Virus record (IMG/VR): IMGVR_UViG_3300033145_001047
Span: 1 to 64,000 of that record
Direction: 5' to 3' (one strand)
Source of the DNA: a virus
DNA: 64,000 nucleotides
The position numbers were made by a program, and so were the translations under genes. Positions 40,236 through 48,440 of the stretch are shown piece by piece. The notes beneath the pieces were generated by a model. That model searched no databases. It was not told the origin of the DNA and saw only the letters and a list, made by a program, of their open reading frames with translations. How positions within the stretch are numbered: the stretch's first letter is position 1; each line of letters begins with the position of its first letter.

Positions 40236-40813
40236 CTCTCGTTCGTCTCCCCGCTATGATTCGGCCAGTCGTCGGGGAACTCGATCTCCAGGACCCGTCC
40301 GTCCGCCAGGATTATGCTGCCCTTGATCTTCTTCCCAGTCTCCGGGTCGACCACTCCGTGTCCGCAGCAGCAAGCGTCCGTGAAGACTCCCTCCTGAACG
40401 AGAGCGGTCACGATATCGGCAACACAGGAGTCCACCGGCTTCACAGACCATCGTTCGTCCCCGGTTCCACTCAGGTGTGCGGGGACAACGACGGAGACTT
40501 TCTTCGTCCCGCACTTGTAGTTCTTCCCCTCGATCACTTTCACGGCCATATGCTCACCGCACCGCATAGTTCGCACGTGCCTTTGCTCATCACTCCCCTC
40601 CCTCCCTCCCCTCTTGGGGTGTGGGGGATCTATGGACGAACTGCACTGGGACCTGTTCTCAGAATCGAGACTATGAAAATGCAGAGGTTTTCCCATTGCC
40701 TGTGCAACAGCGTCGATCAATGCTGCGTGTCCCTTACAACAGAATGACCGTGCCTTCCCATCCCAGACATAACTGAACTCTGCCAGTTCTTCACACCGCG
40801 TTGGTTCGCTCAT
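40232..40813 (-). CDS. Cys-rich conserved phage protein
   Basis: 193 residues. The N-terminal half has CKGHAALIDAVAQAMG, the C-terminal half the motif DSCVADIVTALVQEG ... ACCCGHG ... GSIILADGRVLEIE, seen in many small phage proteins of unknown role. Cys and His placement suggests metal binding. Overlaps the fusion gene by four bases. Confidence 0.65.
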   Translation of the reverse strand: MSEPTRCEELAEFSYVWDGKARSFCCKGHAALIDAVAQAMGKPLHFHSLDSENRSQCSSSIDPPHPKRGGREGSDEQRHVRTMRCGEHMAVKVIEGKNYKCGTKKVSVVVPAHLSGTGDERWSVKPVDSCVADIVTALVQEGVFTDACCCGHGVVDPETGKKIKGSIILADGRVLEIEFPDDWPNHSGETNER

Positions 40814-41610
40814 CCCTCACCTCCCTTCCTCTTGGGGGCCTGCTGTTCGTTAGCGGTGGTGGGGGTGGCGTCCTTGTAGTAAAACCCTGCGACGTTTCCA
40901 TGCAAACGGCTGCAGTTTTCGCGCATCTCAAACTTGTTATCTGCTGGTGTACAGCTCTCTTTGTGGTTACATCCATCCGCTTTAGGTTCATACCACTTAC
41001 AATTAGAGCACACCTCTCCATCATCCCCCGCTTCTCCGGCCGGGGCAGCACACTTCTTACACGCAGCTACAGCATGTTCCTTGCATATCCTTGTTTCTGT
41101 GCCTCCGTACTTAACGTCTTTTGCTTCTCCGGTTGGGGTGTCCTGCTTGTCTAGGGTGGCGAGGGCATGCGCTGCTATGCGAGCTGCCACACTTACTTCT
41201 CGATTGTCGATTTCTTCCAGCGCCTTCCTCGCACTCTCCAGCTTCCCCTCCGCAGCAGCCAGCTTGGCCTTGTCGAATTTGTGTTCCTCATGATAGGCAA
41301 TGACTGTATCAACAGACATCATCTCTCCGGTGTATTTTGATACAACTTCTCTGAGTAGATCGTTCTCCGCCTCCATCTTTGAATACCGAACCTGTATCCT
41401 GTCAACCTCACTCCGATACTTTGCCCGAGTCTCCCCGCACTTCTCCCGTAGGCTGGCGTTCTCTGCCTTGAGGGTGATTACCTCTTCATCCTTATCAGCT
41501 ACCAACTTGACGACCTTATTGTGTTTCTTTCTTGCGCCCTCCATCACTCCCCTCCCTTCCCCTGTGTTAGCTTCAACCTCCGGCACGTTCCCCATCGGTT
41601 CATCGTTCAT
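40810..41610 (-). CDS. Coiled-coil protein with Cys-rich C-terminus
   Basis: 266 residues. Residues about 30-150 form a long coiled coil. The C-terminal 90 residues are Cys-rich (CKEHAVAACKKCAAP, EVCSNCKWYEPKADGCNH). Function unknown; the tail may bind zinc. Confidence 0.65.
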   Translation of the reverse strand: MNDEPMGNVPEVEANTGEGRGVMEGARKKHNKVVKLVADKDEEVITLKAENASLREKCGETRAKYRSEVDRIQVRYSKMEAENDLLREVVSKYTGEMMSVDTVIAYHEEHKFDKAKLAAAEGKLESARKALEEIDNREVSVAARIAAHALATLDKQDTPTGEAKDVKYGGTETRICKEHAVAACKKCAAPAGEAGDDGEVCSNCKWYEPKADGCNHKESCTPADNKFEMRENCSRLHGNVAGFYYKDATPTTANEQQAPKRKGGEG

Positions 41611-42310
41611 GGTCGGTCTCCTCCGTCGTGCGGTCTTCGATAAGTATGAACGGAACTTTCCATACCCACGGGTTCAGCTTCGAGGGGAGCTTTTTCCCGT
41701 TAATGATGTCCCACAATTCCATGAAAGCGGTGATAGGATACGGAGTCATTTTGTCTGACCGAGACGACGGAGCATACCAGTCCTTCGTGCCGTCCCATTC
41801 TTTGTACAGGCCCTCGGCTCTCGCGCCTTCATCCGTGATCTCCTGCAGCCGCTCCAGGTCGACGACACCGTTCTCCAGCATGAGCCGACGACACCAGCGA
41901 GGCATGTGGATTGACGGCTTGTATCCCTTGTCCTCGAACGGGTTCCCCGGATACTTGTACTCCGGCGTACATCCCACCACCTGGGGTTCGATCTTCGGCC
42001 ACCCCATCCGTCCTCCGGCCTGGTATTCAACGAAGTCCTTGCCGTCTTCCCGTTCCCAAAATGTCCAGTTCTCTCTGATTCGGAGCCAATCTCCGCGCTC
42101 ACCGTATGGACACTTGACCTCGGCCAGGATGTCTTCCTTCGTCCAGTCGTCCGGGCGCTCGTTATATTTCTTGAGCCCCCTCGTCCGCCTGGTCTCCGTC
42201 TTCTCCCGGCGACGTATCGCACCGACTAGGTCGGGCTTGAACAGGATATCCTTCACCCGGCCCTGTCCGCCCATGACGTCGATCATAGTCTTGTCGAGCT
42301 GCTTGACCAT
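41600..42310 (-). CDS. ASCH-like domain protein
   Basis: 236 residues from ATG 42310, two bases past the neighbouring TGA and after GGAGG. The pattern ILFKPDLVGAIRRREKTETR, LRIRENWTF, KPSIHMPRWCRRLML and LERLQEITDEGARAEGL matches the phage ASCH/PUA-fold proteins. These may bind RNA or modified bases. The overall length is typical of that phage family. Confidence 0.7.
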   Translation of the reverse strand: MVKQLDKTMIDVMGGQGRVKDILFKPDLVGAIRRREKTETRRTRGLKKYNERPDDWTKEDILAEVKCPYGERGDWLRIRENWTFWEREDGKDFVEYQAGGRMGWPKIEPQVVGCTPEYKYPGNPFEDKGYKPSIHMPRWCRRLMLENGVVDLERLQEITDEGARAEGLYKEWDGTKDWYAPSSRSDKMTPYPITAFMELWDIINGKKLPSKLNPWVWKVPFILIEDRTTEETDHER

Positions 42311-42311
42311 A

Positions 42312-42722
42312 TCAGCCTCCGGTCTTCTCCGCTTTTTCCTCGTCATGGTTCTTGTGATTCTGGTAGCACGTGTTGCATATGTTGGTCTTCCCACAGTGAC
42401 AGTCGTGCCCGTCGTAGTAGTTCTCGTACTTCTTCCCGCAGTCGGGACACTGGAACGAGCCGTCCCTCTTCTTCGCTCCGTGTATGACCGCCGTCTCGTA
42501 TCCCTCCTCGGGGCCGCCGCACTCAGCGCAGGTTACGACATCGTCCGCCCAGGCGTGTCGCTCCTCTCCCTCGACGACATGCTTCCCGCATCCCTCACAC
42601 ACGGCCTCGACCAGCTTGCCGTCTATGGCCGTGATCTTGTACCCTGGGTGGAGTCGGTTGAACTCCTCGACGCTCTCGAACTCGCCGTCGATTTCCTGTC
42701 TCGCCTCTGCTTCGATTCTCAC
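42312..42722 (-). CDS. Multi zinc-finger protein
   Basis: 136 residues from GTG 42722 with AAAGGGGG upstream. Four Cys/His clusters: VCEGCGKH, TCAECGG, QCPDCGKKYENYYDGHDCHC and ICNTCYQNH. Probably two or three zinc ribbons. Nucleic-acid or protein binding is likely; role unknown. Confidence 0.65.
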   Translation of the reverse strand: MRIEAEARQEIDGEFESVEEFNRLHPGYKITAIDGKLVEAVCEGCGKHVVEGEERHAWADDVVTCAECGGPEEGYETAVIHGAKKRDGSFQCPDCGKKYENYYDGHDCHCGKTNICNTCYQNHKNHDEEKAEKTGG

Positions 42723-42723
42723 G

Positions 42724-43167
42724 CTATCCCCCTTTGATTCCGATGGTCGCCGCCGGGTAGTTCTTTCGTGTCTCTTCCTCAGCACTTTCCCAACAGCTCG
42801 GACACAGCGTCGCGTATCCGTGGGCCTCCTCGAACGCTATGCCGCAAGCGAGACACCGACGCCCGTTCTGCATGTCGGCATCCAGCTCGGAGAGTCTCTT
42901 GTCCTTGAGTCGTTGCTCGGACTCGCGGACCTTCTTCCGTATGTTCTGCAGCGCCTTCAACGCCCCGGTCACGATGTCCTTCTTGAACTCGGGGAACTTC
43001 TTAATGATGTCGCGGACGTGCATGTCTGCTTCCGTCGCCGCCTTGTCGAAGTCGTTCGACCGGGCCAGCTCCGCGAAGTACACGGCCTTCACCGACTCCC
43101 GGACCTTCTTCCCGGCCCGTCGTCCCTCAGCTCGTCGCTGCTTCCTGCTCTTGAACTGCAGTTTCAC
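42724..43167 (-). CDS. Basic protein with C-terminal zinc finger
   Basis: 147 residues from GTG 43167. The start is very basic (KSRKQRRAEGRRAGKK) and helical. The C-terminus has RCLACGIAFEEAHGYATLCP followed by SC, a zinc ribbon. It could bind DNA. No family is recognised. Confidence 0.6.
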   Translation of the reverse strand: MKLQFKSRKQRRAEGRRAGKKVRESVKAVYFAELARSNDFDKAATEADMHVRDIIKKFPEFKKDIVTGALKALQNIRKKVRESEQRLKDKRLSELDADMQNGRRCLACGIAFEEAHGYATLCPSCWESAEEETRKNYPAATIGIKGG

Positions 43168-44086
43168 CACCCTGCTCCTCCTCTTTCTTCTCAAGTGCTT
43201 CCTCGATTTCCTTCGCCAGCCGTCGGGCGCTATGAAGGTCGTCGACCGCTCTCGCTCTCGCCACGACGTCTTGCAGCCTGGACCGCAAGGACCCTATCTT
43301 CGAGAGCAACCATGTCCTGTCTGCCGGGCTCACTGGGTCGTTCGTCCGCAGCAGCTCGGACTTCCGGAAGGCTTCGCGCAATGTCTCCAGGTGTTCCTCC
43401 CTCCGCTCCGTGCACTCCTCCAGACTCCCCGCCGAGACTCCACGGAAGTCGGGCTTGTTCTTGTTCCCGGTCCAGGCGTATTTCCCGTTCATCTTGAGGT
43501 ATTCGAGGCCGCTGTGAGTGGGGACGCTCCACCGCTTGCCGAGCGTGTTGTCGTTCAGTGTCTTGTCCTCGACCTGGACGTACCCGAACTCCTGAGCGGC
43601 CTCGCCGACAAGCTGGTAGAGTCTCGGCGTGTACTCGAACAGGGGCTTGACTCCTTTCCCGGCCATGCGGAAGGACTTGATAGATGGGAACGGACTCTCC
43701 GGAAACAGCTCCAGCTCGATCTCGTATGCCTCGCGCTCTTCGTAGTCCTCGTTCACTTCTTTCCACTGTTCGATGAATTTCCGGTACTCGAACTCCTTGT
43801 CCAGGTCGTCCCACTTGTACCCGTACTCGCCGGGCTTGACTCCCTCTGTCAGTTTCGCCTTGAGCGTCTCGTACTGCTCGACGGTCAGGACCACGTCGAC
43901 CTCGGGGTCGTGGTAGCTGACCAGCCGCTTCTTGAACCATACCCCGACGATCATCTTCGGCTCCTCGCACAGGCACAACTTGCCAGGGCTGTATCTCTTG
44001 CCGTCGATCTCCCACGTGTCCGGTCGACTCGGAAGAGTCACCAGGTACGTCTCCCCTATCTGCTTCACCGTCAGCCTGTCAGACAT
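43127..44086 (-). CDS. Hypothetical 319-residue protein
   Basis: Starts MSDRLTVKQIGETYLVTLPS at 44086 after GGGAGGGG. The first 110 residues are strand-rich with CLCEEPK, the middle has a GKRWSVPTHSGLEYLKMNGK segment, and the last 100 residues form coiled coil (EKKEEEQGG). No known family. Confidence 0.65.
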   Translation of the reverse strand: MSDRLTVKQIGETYLVTLPSRPDTWEIDGKRYSPGKLCLCEEPKMIVGVWFKKRLVSYHDPEVDVVLTVEQYETLKAKLTEGVKPGEYGYKWDDLDKEFEYRKFIEQWKEVNEDYEEREAYEIELELFPESPFPSIKSFRMAGKGVKPLFEYTPRLYQLVGEAAQEFGYVQVEDKTLNDNTLGKRWSVPTHSGLEYLKMNGKYAWTGNKNKPDFRGVSAGSLEECTERREEHLETLREAFRKSELLRTNDPVSPADRTWLLSKIGSLRSRLQDVVARARAVDDLHSARRLAKEIEEALEKKEEEQGGETAVQEQEAATS

Positions 44087-44276
44087 CGGCATCCCCTCCC
44101 AGTTCTTCCTTGAGTTCCTCGACCTCGCCTTCCAGCTCGACCACCTTTTCCTGCAGGTCGTCGATTTCCTCGGCCTTCTCGTCGATGTCCTCGCGCTTCT
44201 CACAGCATGGACACTCCGAGTCGGCGTAGAGGATGTCGCACTCACTGCAATGAGTGTACGTCTCGCCTATGGACAT
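44079..44276 (-). CDS. Small zinc-ribbon coiled-coil protein
   Basis: 65 residues. THCSECDILYADSECPCCEK gives two Cys pairs, then a leucine heptad helix (LQEKVVELEGEVEELKEEL). Same plan as the protein at 36693-36971, so the two may be related. Confidence 0.65.
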   Translation of the reverse strand: MSIGETYTHCSECDILYADSECPCCEKREDIDEKAEEIDDLQEKVVELEGEVEELKEELGGDADV

Positions 44277-44491
44277 GCTTTCCTCCTTAATGGGAAACGT
44301 ATGTACTCAACAACTTCATCTCTACCAAACCCGCCGCGCTCCCCTACGGTGTCGAGACTCTGTCTATGTCCGTAACGGTTAGCGTATCCCTCGTACACGA
44401 TCTCCGCAAGCCACACAGGTATAGTGCTCGGGTCGTGTGCTACGTCACCCTGTACCGGGAACGGCTTGCAGTCAGCGCCACGTTCACTCAT
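44267..44491 (-). CDS. Small hypothetical protein
   Basis: 74 residues from ATG 44491, coupled by ATGA. The sequence VPVWLAEIVYEGYANRYGHR-like (STIPVWLAEIVYEGYANRYG) resembles short phage proteins of unknown role that follow small operons of this type. Confidence 0.6.
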   Translation of the reverse strand: MSERGADCKPFPVQGDVAHDPSTIPVWLAEIVYEGYANRYGHRQSLDTVGERGGFGRDEVVEYIRFPLRRKACP

Positions 44492-44724
44492 GGTGTGGCC
44501 TTCTTCACTTTGATAGGCACCAATGGGACCCGCCACCGCATCAGCCTCTTGCTCTTCTTCCGCATCTGATACCGGAGCCCAAAGAATCCCTTCATCCACT
44601 GAAAATCAGAAGAGGCCACGACGATAGGGTGGGCGACACCATCAGGAGCATAACCATAAATATAATACAGACCGTCCGAGTGGCGGTATATCCAGACGTC
44701 ATTTTTTTTCATCTGTTTATTCAT
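44488..44724 (-). CDS. Small basic hypothetical protein
   Basis: 78 residues, aromatic and basic (VWIYRHSDGLYYIYGYAPDG). No family is recognised. It overlaps its neighbours by four bases on both sides. Confidence 0.6.
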   Translation of the reverse strand: MNKQMKKNDVWIYRHSDGLYYIYGYAPDGVAHPIVVASSDFQWMKGFFGLRYQMRKKSKRLMRWRVPLVPIKVKKATP

Positions 44725-45053
44725 TCTACCTTCTCCCGTGAGGCTTCCGACGCCCTCATTCGGTACACATCCTTCCCGTTAATCTCAATGTCCACCACGC
44801 CCGACGGAATGCTGACGTGTCCAGCGAAGATGTACACCGCGCCTCCCTCGGACTTCACGATTGTCTTGGGAAAGTCGCTCCAGCCGCCCTTCATGTATTC
44901 GTGAGATTCGACCGTGATCGTCGTCACATACTCCCAGGTATTCTTTCTCCGATACTCCCGCCTCTCGGTCGAAACAACAACCGCGACGAGAAGGCTAATG
45001 ACAACAACGATAAGGACAATAACGAATGCGACCTTCATGTTCTCTTTCGTCAT
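44721..45053 (-). CDS. Single-pass membrane protein
   Basis: 110 residues from ATG 45053 (ATGA junction). N-terminal helix VAFVIVLIVVVISLLVAVVV anchors a C-terminal beta domain (GGAVYIFAGHVSIPSGVVDI). Probably inner-membrane located. Function unknown. Confidence 0.65.
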   Translation of the reverse strand: MTKENMKVAFVIVLIVVVISLLVAVVVSTERREYRRKNTWEYVTTITVESHEYMKGGWSDFPKTIVKSEGGAVYIFAGHVSIPSGVVDIEINGKDVYRMRASEASREKVE

Positions 45054-45451
45054 GGCTTTCTCCCGTCCTTGTGAATCCTGTGAGCGACGAACTTCGTCCG
45101 CCAGTCCTGGAACGCCATACCCCATACCTCCGCGCACAACATCTTGAGACCCTTCGCCGTGAGTGGGTTCGGGTCCATGCGGTAGGCCATGATGAACGAG
45201 TCGTCCAGGGTGCAGCTCCATTCCTTCATGAGTTCCTTGATTCGTATGGCGTTCGCGCCGAGGGCTATCCCTTCGAGCACGATGGTCCAGCCGTTCTCCC
45301 GGTTGCTCAGGTCGACCGGCCACACGTGGACGACGAAGGTGCTCTCCCTCTCGGGCTCGAACTTCTTCCATATCATGTCGCCGTTGGTGTGCAGGTAGTA
45401 CCAGCCGTCCCGCGCAAACATTCCACGAGCAGCATCGACAAGGCTCGGCAT
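45050..45451 (-). CDS. Hypothetical protein
   Basis: 133 residues. Alternating strand and helix, with DSFIMAYRMDPNPLTAKGLK and FQDWRTKFVAHRIHKDG. No domain is recognised. Confidence 0.65.
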   Translation of the reverse strand: MPSLVDAARGMFARDGWYYLHTNGDMIWKKFEPERESTFVVHVWPVDLSNRENGWTIVLEGIALGANAIRIKELMKEWSCTLDDSFIMAYRMDPNPLTAKGLKMLCAEVWGMAFQDWRTKFVAHRIHKDGRKP

Positions 45452-45663
45452 TATTCCTCCCCCATCCTGTGGACTGCTCCGGTGTGAGGCCAGTCGACCT
45501 TGTGGAAGTATGGCCGCTTCGTGGGACAGTTTCCTCGTTCTACCTGGAGGTCATAACAGCGTCGAGCTGCTATCTCGTCGTCGAAGAACTCGCGCCCAGT
45601 ACCGACCCAGGTCGAGCTGTCGCTGACGATGTTATAGAGGACTGTCCACTTCGGGGTCTTCAT
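45451..45663 (-). CDS. Small hypothetical protein
   Basis: 70 residues with FFDDEIAARRCYDLQVERGN, a common motif of small phage proteins of unknown role. Ends on the start of the next gene. Confidence 0.6.
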   Translation of the reverse strand: MKTPKWTVLYNIVSDSSTWVGTGREFFDDEIAARRCYDLQVERGNCPTKRPYFHKVDWPHTGAVHRMGEE

Positions 45664-45677
45664 TTTCTACCTCTCGG

Positions 45678-45929
45678 TCAGTGTTCGTCCGCTTCTTCCG
45701 GCTCCTCGCCGGGCTCCCGCTCCACGGACTTCGTCTTCCGTCGCTCTTCCATCTCGACGTATATCATGTGCTTGCACGGTCGATTCCCGAACTCCCACGC
45801 CTTGCAGCTACACGTTCCCTCGGCCAGGTCGATCACGTACGCCTCCTCGATGTGGCTGAAACTCTTGACATGGAATTTTCCATCCTCGGATTGTGTGTAG
45901 TCGGCGCGGTTCGGTTCTAACGGGCTCAT
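45678..45929 (-). CDS. SWIM zinc-finger protein
   Basis: 83 residues. CSCKAWEFGNRPCKHMIYVE fits the SWIM pattern CxCx(n)CxH, preceded by the usual strand pair (YVIDLAEGT). SWIM fingers bind nucleic acid or proteins. It is the first gene after the promoter at 45978-46005, with GGGGGAACC before its ATG. Confidence 0.8.
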   Translation of the reverse strand: MSPLEPNRADYTQSEDGKFHVKSFSHIEEAYVIDLAEGTCSCKAWEFGNRPCKHMIYVEMEERRKTKSVEREPGEEPEEADEH

Positions 45930-45970
45930 GGTTCCCCCTTTTTTTCTAGCCTCTTCGGGCTGTATTCTAC

Positions 45971-46816
45971 CTACTCTAGTATATCCTTTGTTTCGCCTTT
46001 GTCAAGGCTTTTTTCTGTATCTTCTTCCTCGGGCTCCGGAAGGGGCTCGGACGCCTCCAGCAGCTCCTCATACCGGCGCTTCGCCATGTTCTGGTCTGGC
46101 ATCTCATGATATACTTCCCCGGCCAGCTTATTTCCACCCCATTCTCCGTCGATCTTCTTGTATCCGCCTATCTGTTTGAAAAAGAATGGGACCCCCGCCG
46201 TTCGGCACTCGTCCCTGACCTTGAGAGCCCACCACTCGTCCATCTTCCGGGCATGGGGACCTGATTCGCCTCCTACAATTACAAGGTCGAGGAGAGTCAG
46301 CATGTTGTCCGGCATGACGACGCCCTTCCGGTGGAAGGTGATGGGTCCGAGCATGGGTTCAATGCTGACGAACTTGACGACCGCCGGGACCGCCGCGAAT
46401 ATTCTCATCCTCGCGTCAAGGTTCACCTGGTCCTCCGCGCTGATTCCGAGCCAGACGTTCGGCAGCGGCCAGTCCTCGGGAAGCCGCCCCGCAATGTTCT
46501 CCGGTCGTTTCGTCAATATCTGGTAAGTTAGGTTCGGCGTCTGTCGGATTATCGCCCAGGCGTCGTCCCTCCACTTGTCAGCTTCTTCGATAAACCAATC
46601 TGACCACGGACACACGAAGACCATCATCTGCTCTTTCCATCCAAGCGGAGCACAGAAGGTCTTATCCGCAGCACGGACCACGACGTCCGGGTCCCTTCCA
46701 TAGCGTTTCTGGTCTCTGAAAGCATAGCAGTTTTTGCATCCGCTTGAGACTTTTGAGCACCCCCTCCAAGCCCCCCAGGAAGCATCCGTCCATGCCACAC
46801 CAGATTTTATCCCCAT
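45971..46816 (-). CDS. DUF5131/Gp37-Gp68 family protein
   Basis: 281 residues from ATG 46816 with GGAGGACG upstream. The start SGVAWTDASWGAWRGCSKVS, GCKNCYA, WLGISAEDQVN, FVSIEPMLGPI, DLVIVGGESG and FFFKQIGG are signatures of the family, whose Cys cluster resembles radical SAM enzymes. The exact reaction is not known. Widespread in phages. Confidence 0.85.
   Translation of the reverse strand: MGIKSGVAWTDASWGAWRGCSKVSSGCKNCYAFRDQKRYGRDPDVVVRAADKTFCAPLGWKEQMMVFVCPWSDWFIEEADKWRDDAWAIIRQTPNLTYQILTKRPENIAGRLPEDWPLPNVWLGISAEDQVNLDARMRIFAAVPAVVKFVSIEPMLGPITFHRKGVVMPDNMLTLLDLVIVGGESGPHARKMDEWWALKVRDECRTAGVPFFFKQIGGYKKIDGEWGGNKLAGEVYHEMPDQNMAKRRYEELLEASEPLPEPEEEDTEKSLDKGETKDILE
45978..46005 (-). promoter_or_regulatory. 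Strong promoter upstream of the SWIM gene
   Basis: On the minus strand CCTTGACA, a 16-base spacer and TATACT (45983-45978). It lies inside the last codons of the DUF5131 gene and starts a new transcript with a short leader holding AGCC/GGCT and the GGGGGA ribosome site. Confidence 0.7.
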
Positions 46817-46833
46817 GAGTCGTCCTCCATTCG

Positions 46834-47346
46834 TCAGCCCGACGTCTTGTTCAGATGAGGGAACTCCACGTCCGGGGAAGGCGCACCCAGGAACGGGCAC
46901 AGCCGCTCCCACCCTTCGCCGCCGCATACGTCCATCACCAGAAAATCTTCGTGTCTGTTCTGGAAGTGTTCCAGCACTTCGTCCTGGTGCTGCAGGAACA
47001 CGCGACGGAACACGTCGCGGTCGAACTCCAGCATCCCGAACAGGTCCATCCTGTAGTCGTCCCAGTTCTGTCCGGGAAGTCCAGCCCGTTTCTCCCAGTG
47101 CCGCTTGCACGACAGCAGCCAGGCATTCATCTCTCGCGGCGTGTATATGAACTTCGAGCCGGGATACTGGACGTCAAGTTCCTTGTACCGTATGGATATC
47201 GGGAGGTCGTTGCAGAAGTCCCACTGGTCCAGCTTCGCGTACTCGTACTCAGCCAGGTAGTGCTTCCCACTGTACCCGAGCATCTCGAACGCCGTGCACA
47301 GCGACCGCGTCCCCGTCTTGCTGAGTCCTATCCCGAAGTATTTCAT
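46834..47346 (-). CDS. Sulfotransferase-like protein
   Basis: 170 residues, shorter than most members. GIGLSKTGTRSLCTAFEMLG is the 5'-phosphosulfate loop and KFIYTPREMNAWLLSCKRHW the 3'-phosphate segment of PAPS-dependent sulfotransferases (Sulfotransfer_4-like). It would move sulfate from PAPS to a sugar, lipid or protein. A phage sulfotransferase is rare and fits glycan modification by the other sugar genes. No PAPS synthesis gene is seen. Confidence 0.8.
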   Translation of the reverse strand: MKYFGIGLSKTGTRSLCTAFEMLGYSGKHYLAEYEYAKLDQWDFCNDLPISIRYKELDVQYPGSKFIYTPREMNAWLLSCKRHWEKRAGLPGQNWDDYRMDLFGMLEFDRDVFRRVFLQHQDEVLEHFQNRHEDFLVMDVCGGEGWERLCPFLGAPSPDVEFPHLNKTSG

Positions 47347-47615
47347 TTATGCGCGTCTTGCTTGTGGATTGTCTCTTGAAACCGTTTCATCTGTTCCTCC
47401 AAGAAATCAGCTATGACCTTCTTCGTTTTGTCCTTTAGACCAGCAATTACGTCGTCAGGTATTGCTCTGAAAAATCCAGCCGTATTATTGATTCCAATAA
47501 GCACCATTTCTTCGCGCTCTGTATCTTGACGTATCGCCCGAGTGATGTCGTCAAGGCTTACCTCGATTTCAACCTCGACCTCCTTTGATACATCAACCCA
47601 TTTCGTGACTATCAT
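47343..47615 (-). CDS. Hypothetical protein
   Basis: 90 residues, mostly helical, with SKEVEVEIEVSLDDITRAIR, a segment that resembles small phage proteins of unknown role. Coupled to the sulfotransferase gene by a four-base overlap. Confidence 0.65.
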   Translation of the reverse strand: MIVTKWVDVSKEVEVEIEVSLDDITRAIRQDTEREEMVLIGINNTAGFFRAIPDDVIAGLKDKTKKVIADFLEEQMKRFQETIHKQDAHK

Positions 47616-47616
47616 T

Positions 47617-47976
47617 CTATCGACGTTCCCCGAAGGTCTCTATCACCTTCTTACATTCCGCCTCGTTCAACATCCCGATGTGCGCTTCCTCAATCGGCAC
47701 GTGCAGAACATTCGCCAGCTTCGCGTAGCACTGGTCCCTCGACATCTTCGCGTTCCTCCACCACCAGTCCATTGCAGTGTGTGCTTCCTTCCGCAGCGTA
47801 CGGAGTTCGGCGTTCGCCAGGGTCCCGAGGGGTCTCGTCGTTCCCTTGTGGACACCGACGTAGGTATCACAGGCCGGATAGTTCTCGCACAGATAGACCG
47901 ACCCGTACGATCTCCCTCCATATATCACGGCGCTGTCACTGAGCGACGCCTCGCCTCCGCAGTAGGGACACTTCAT
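47617..47976 (-). CDS. DUF3268-type zinc-finger protein
   Basis: 119 residues. MKCPYCGGEASLSDSAVIYG and LCENYPACDTYVGVH are characteristic of the DUF3268 zinc-finger family, with a helical C-terminal half (DQCYAKLANVLHVP). Role unknown, common in phages and mobile elements. Confidence 0.8.
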   Translation of the reverse strand: MKCPYCGGEASLSDSAVIYGGRSYGSVYLCENYPACDTYVGVHKGTTRPLGTLANAELRTLRKEAHTAMDWWWRNAKMSRDQCYAKLANVLHVPIEEAHIGMLNEAECKKVIETFGERR

Positions 47977-48440
47977 CGTTCCGTATCCTCGTAGACCACG
48001 ACCTTCTTCTTCATGCCGAGCAGTCGTGGAACTTGTGACAGCAACCGCAGTACAGGTGATTGACGTCGTTCTCGTTGTGACTCGTCATGCCGCACACCAG
48101 ACACGTTATCGTCGGCCTCCCATCGACGCTCGATATCCGGTACGTCGGGCTCTGTCCAGTTAATGTTTCGTCGCGCTTCGAGCCACTCGTTGACCTTCCG
48201 AACAATGACAGTAAACTCTGCATAACATTCATCACATACCTTTCCATCACGTACCCTCGAACCGTTCGGGACGAACGACGCCTCCACATCTCTCCCATGC
48301 CCCCACCCTCCGAGGGCTCCGTACATTTCCAGCTTGATCTCGGACGCTCTACGGACTGGGGTCTTGGCGTAGTTGTGACCGTATCCTTTTGACAGCGGTT
48401 TCCCGCACAGGTCACAGCACTGTATCGTGAACGTGCTCAC
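47973..48440 (-). CDS. Cys-rich protein, later part overlapped in another frame
   Basis: 155 residues from GTG 48440 (GTGA). The first 100 residues (CCDLCGKPLSKGYGHN, GKVCDECYAEF) are natural. Beyond about residue 115 third-base GC falls while a shifted frame becomes protein-like. Either the true gene ends in the other frame or two genes overlap. Confidence 0.5.
   Translation of the reverse strand: MSTFTIQCCDLCGKPLSKGYGHNYAKTPVRRASEIKLEMYGALGGWGHGRDVEASFVPNGSRVRDGKVCDECYAEFTVIVRKVNEWLEARRNINWTEPDVPDIERRWEADDNVSGVRHDESQRERRQSPVLRLLSQVPRLLGMKKKVVVYEDTER
48011..48223 (-). CDS. Overlapping zinc-ribbon frame
   Basis: In the frame shifted by +1, 70 residues from ATG 48223 end YRISSVDGRPTITCLVCG and then SHNENDVNHLYCGCCHKFHD. 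This is the YRIxxIDGxPTIxCLxCGxxSH...YCGxCHxFH family found in bacteria and phages. No convincing ribosome site precedes the ATG, so a frameshift from the 48440 gene is also possible. Its stop overlaps ATG of a 13-codon tail. Confidence 0.5.
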   Translation of the reverse strand: MQSLLSLFGRSTSGSKRDETLTGQSPTYRISSVDGRPTITCLVCGMTSHNENDVNHLYCGCCHKFHDCSA

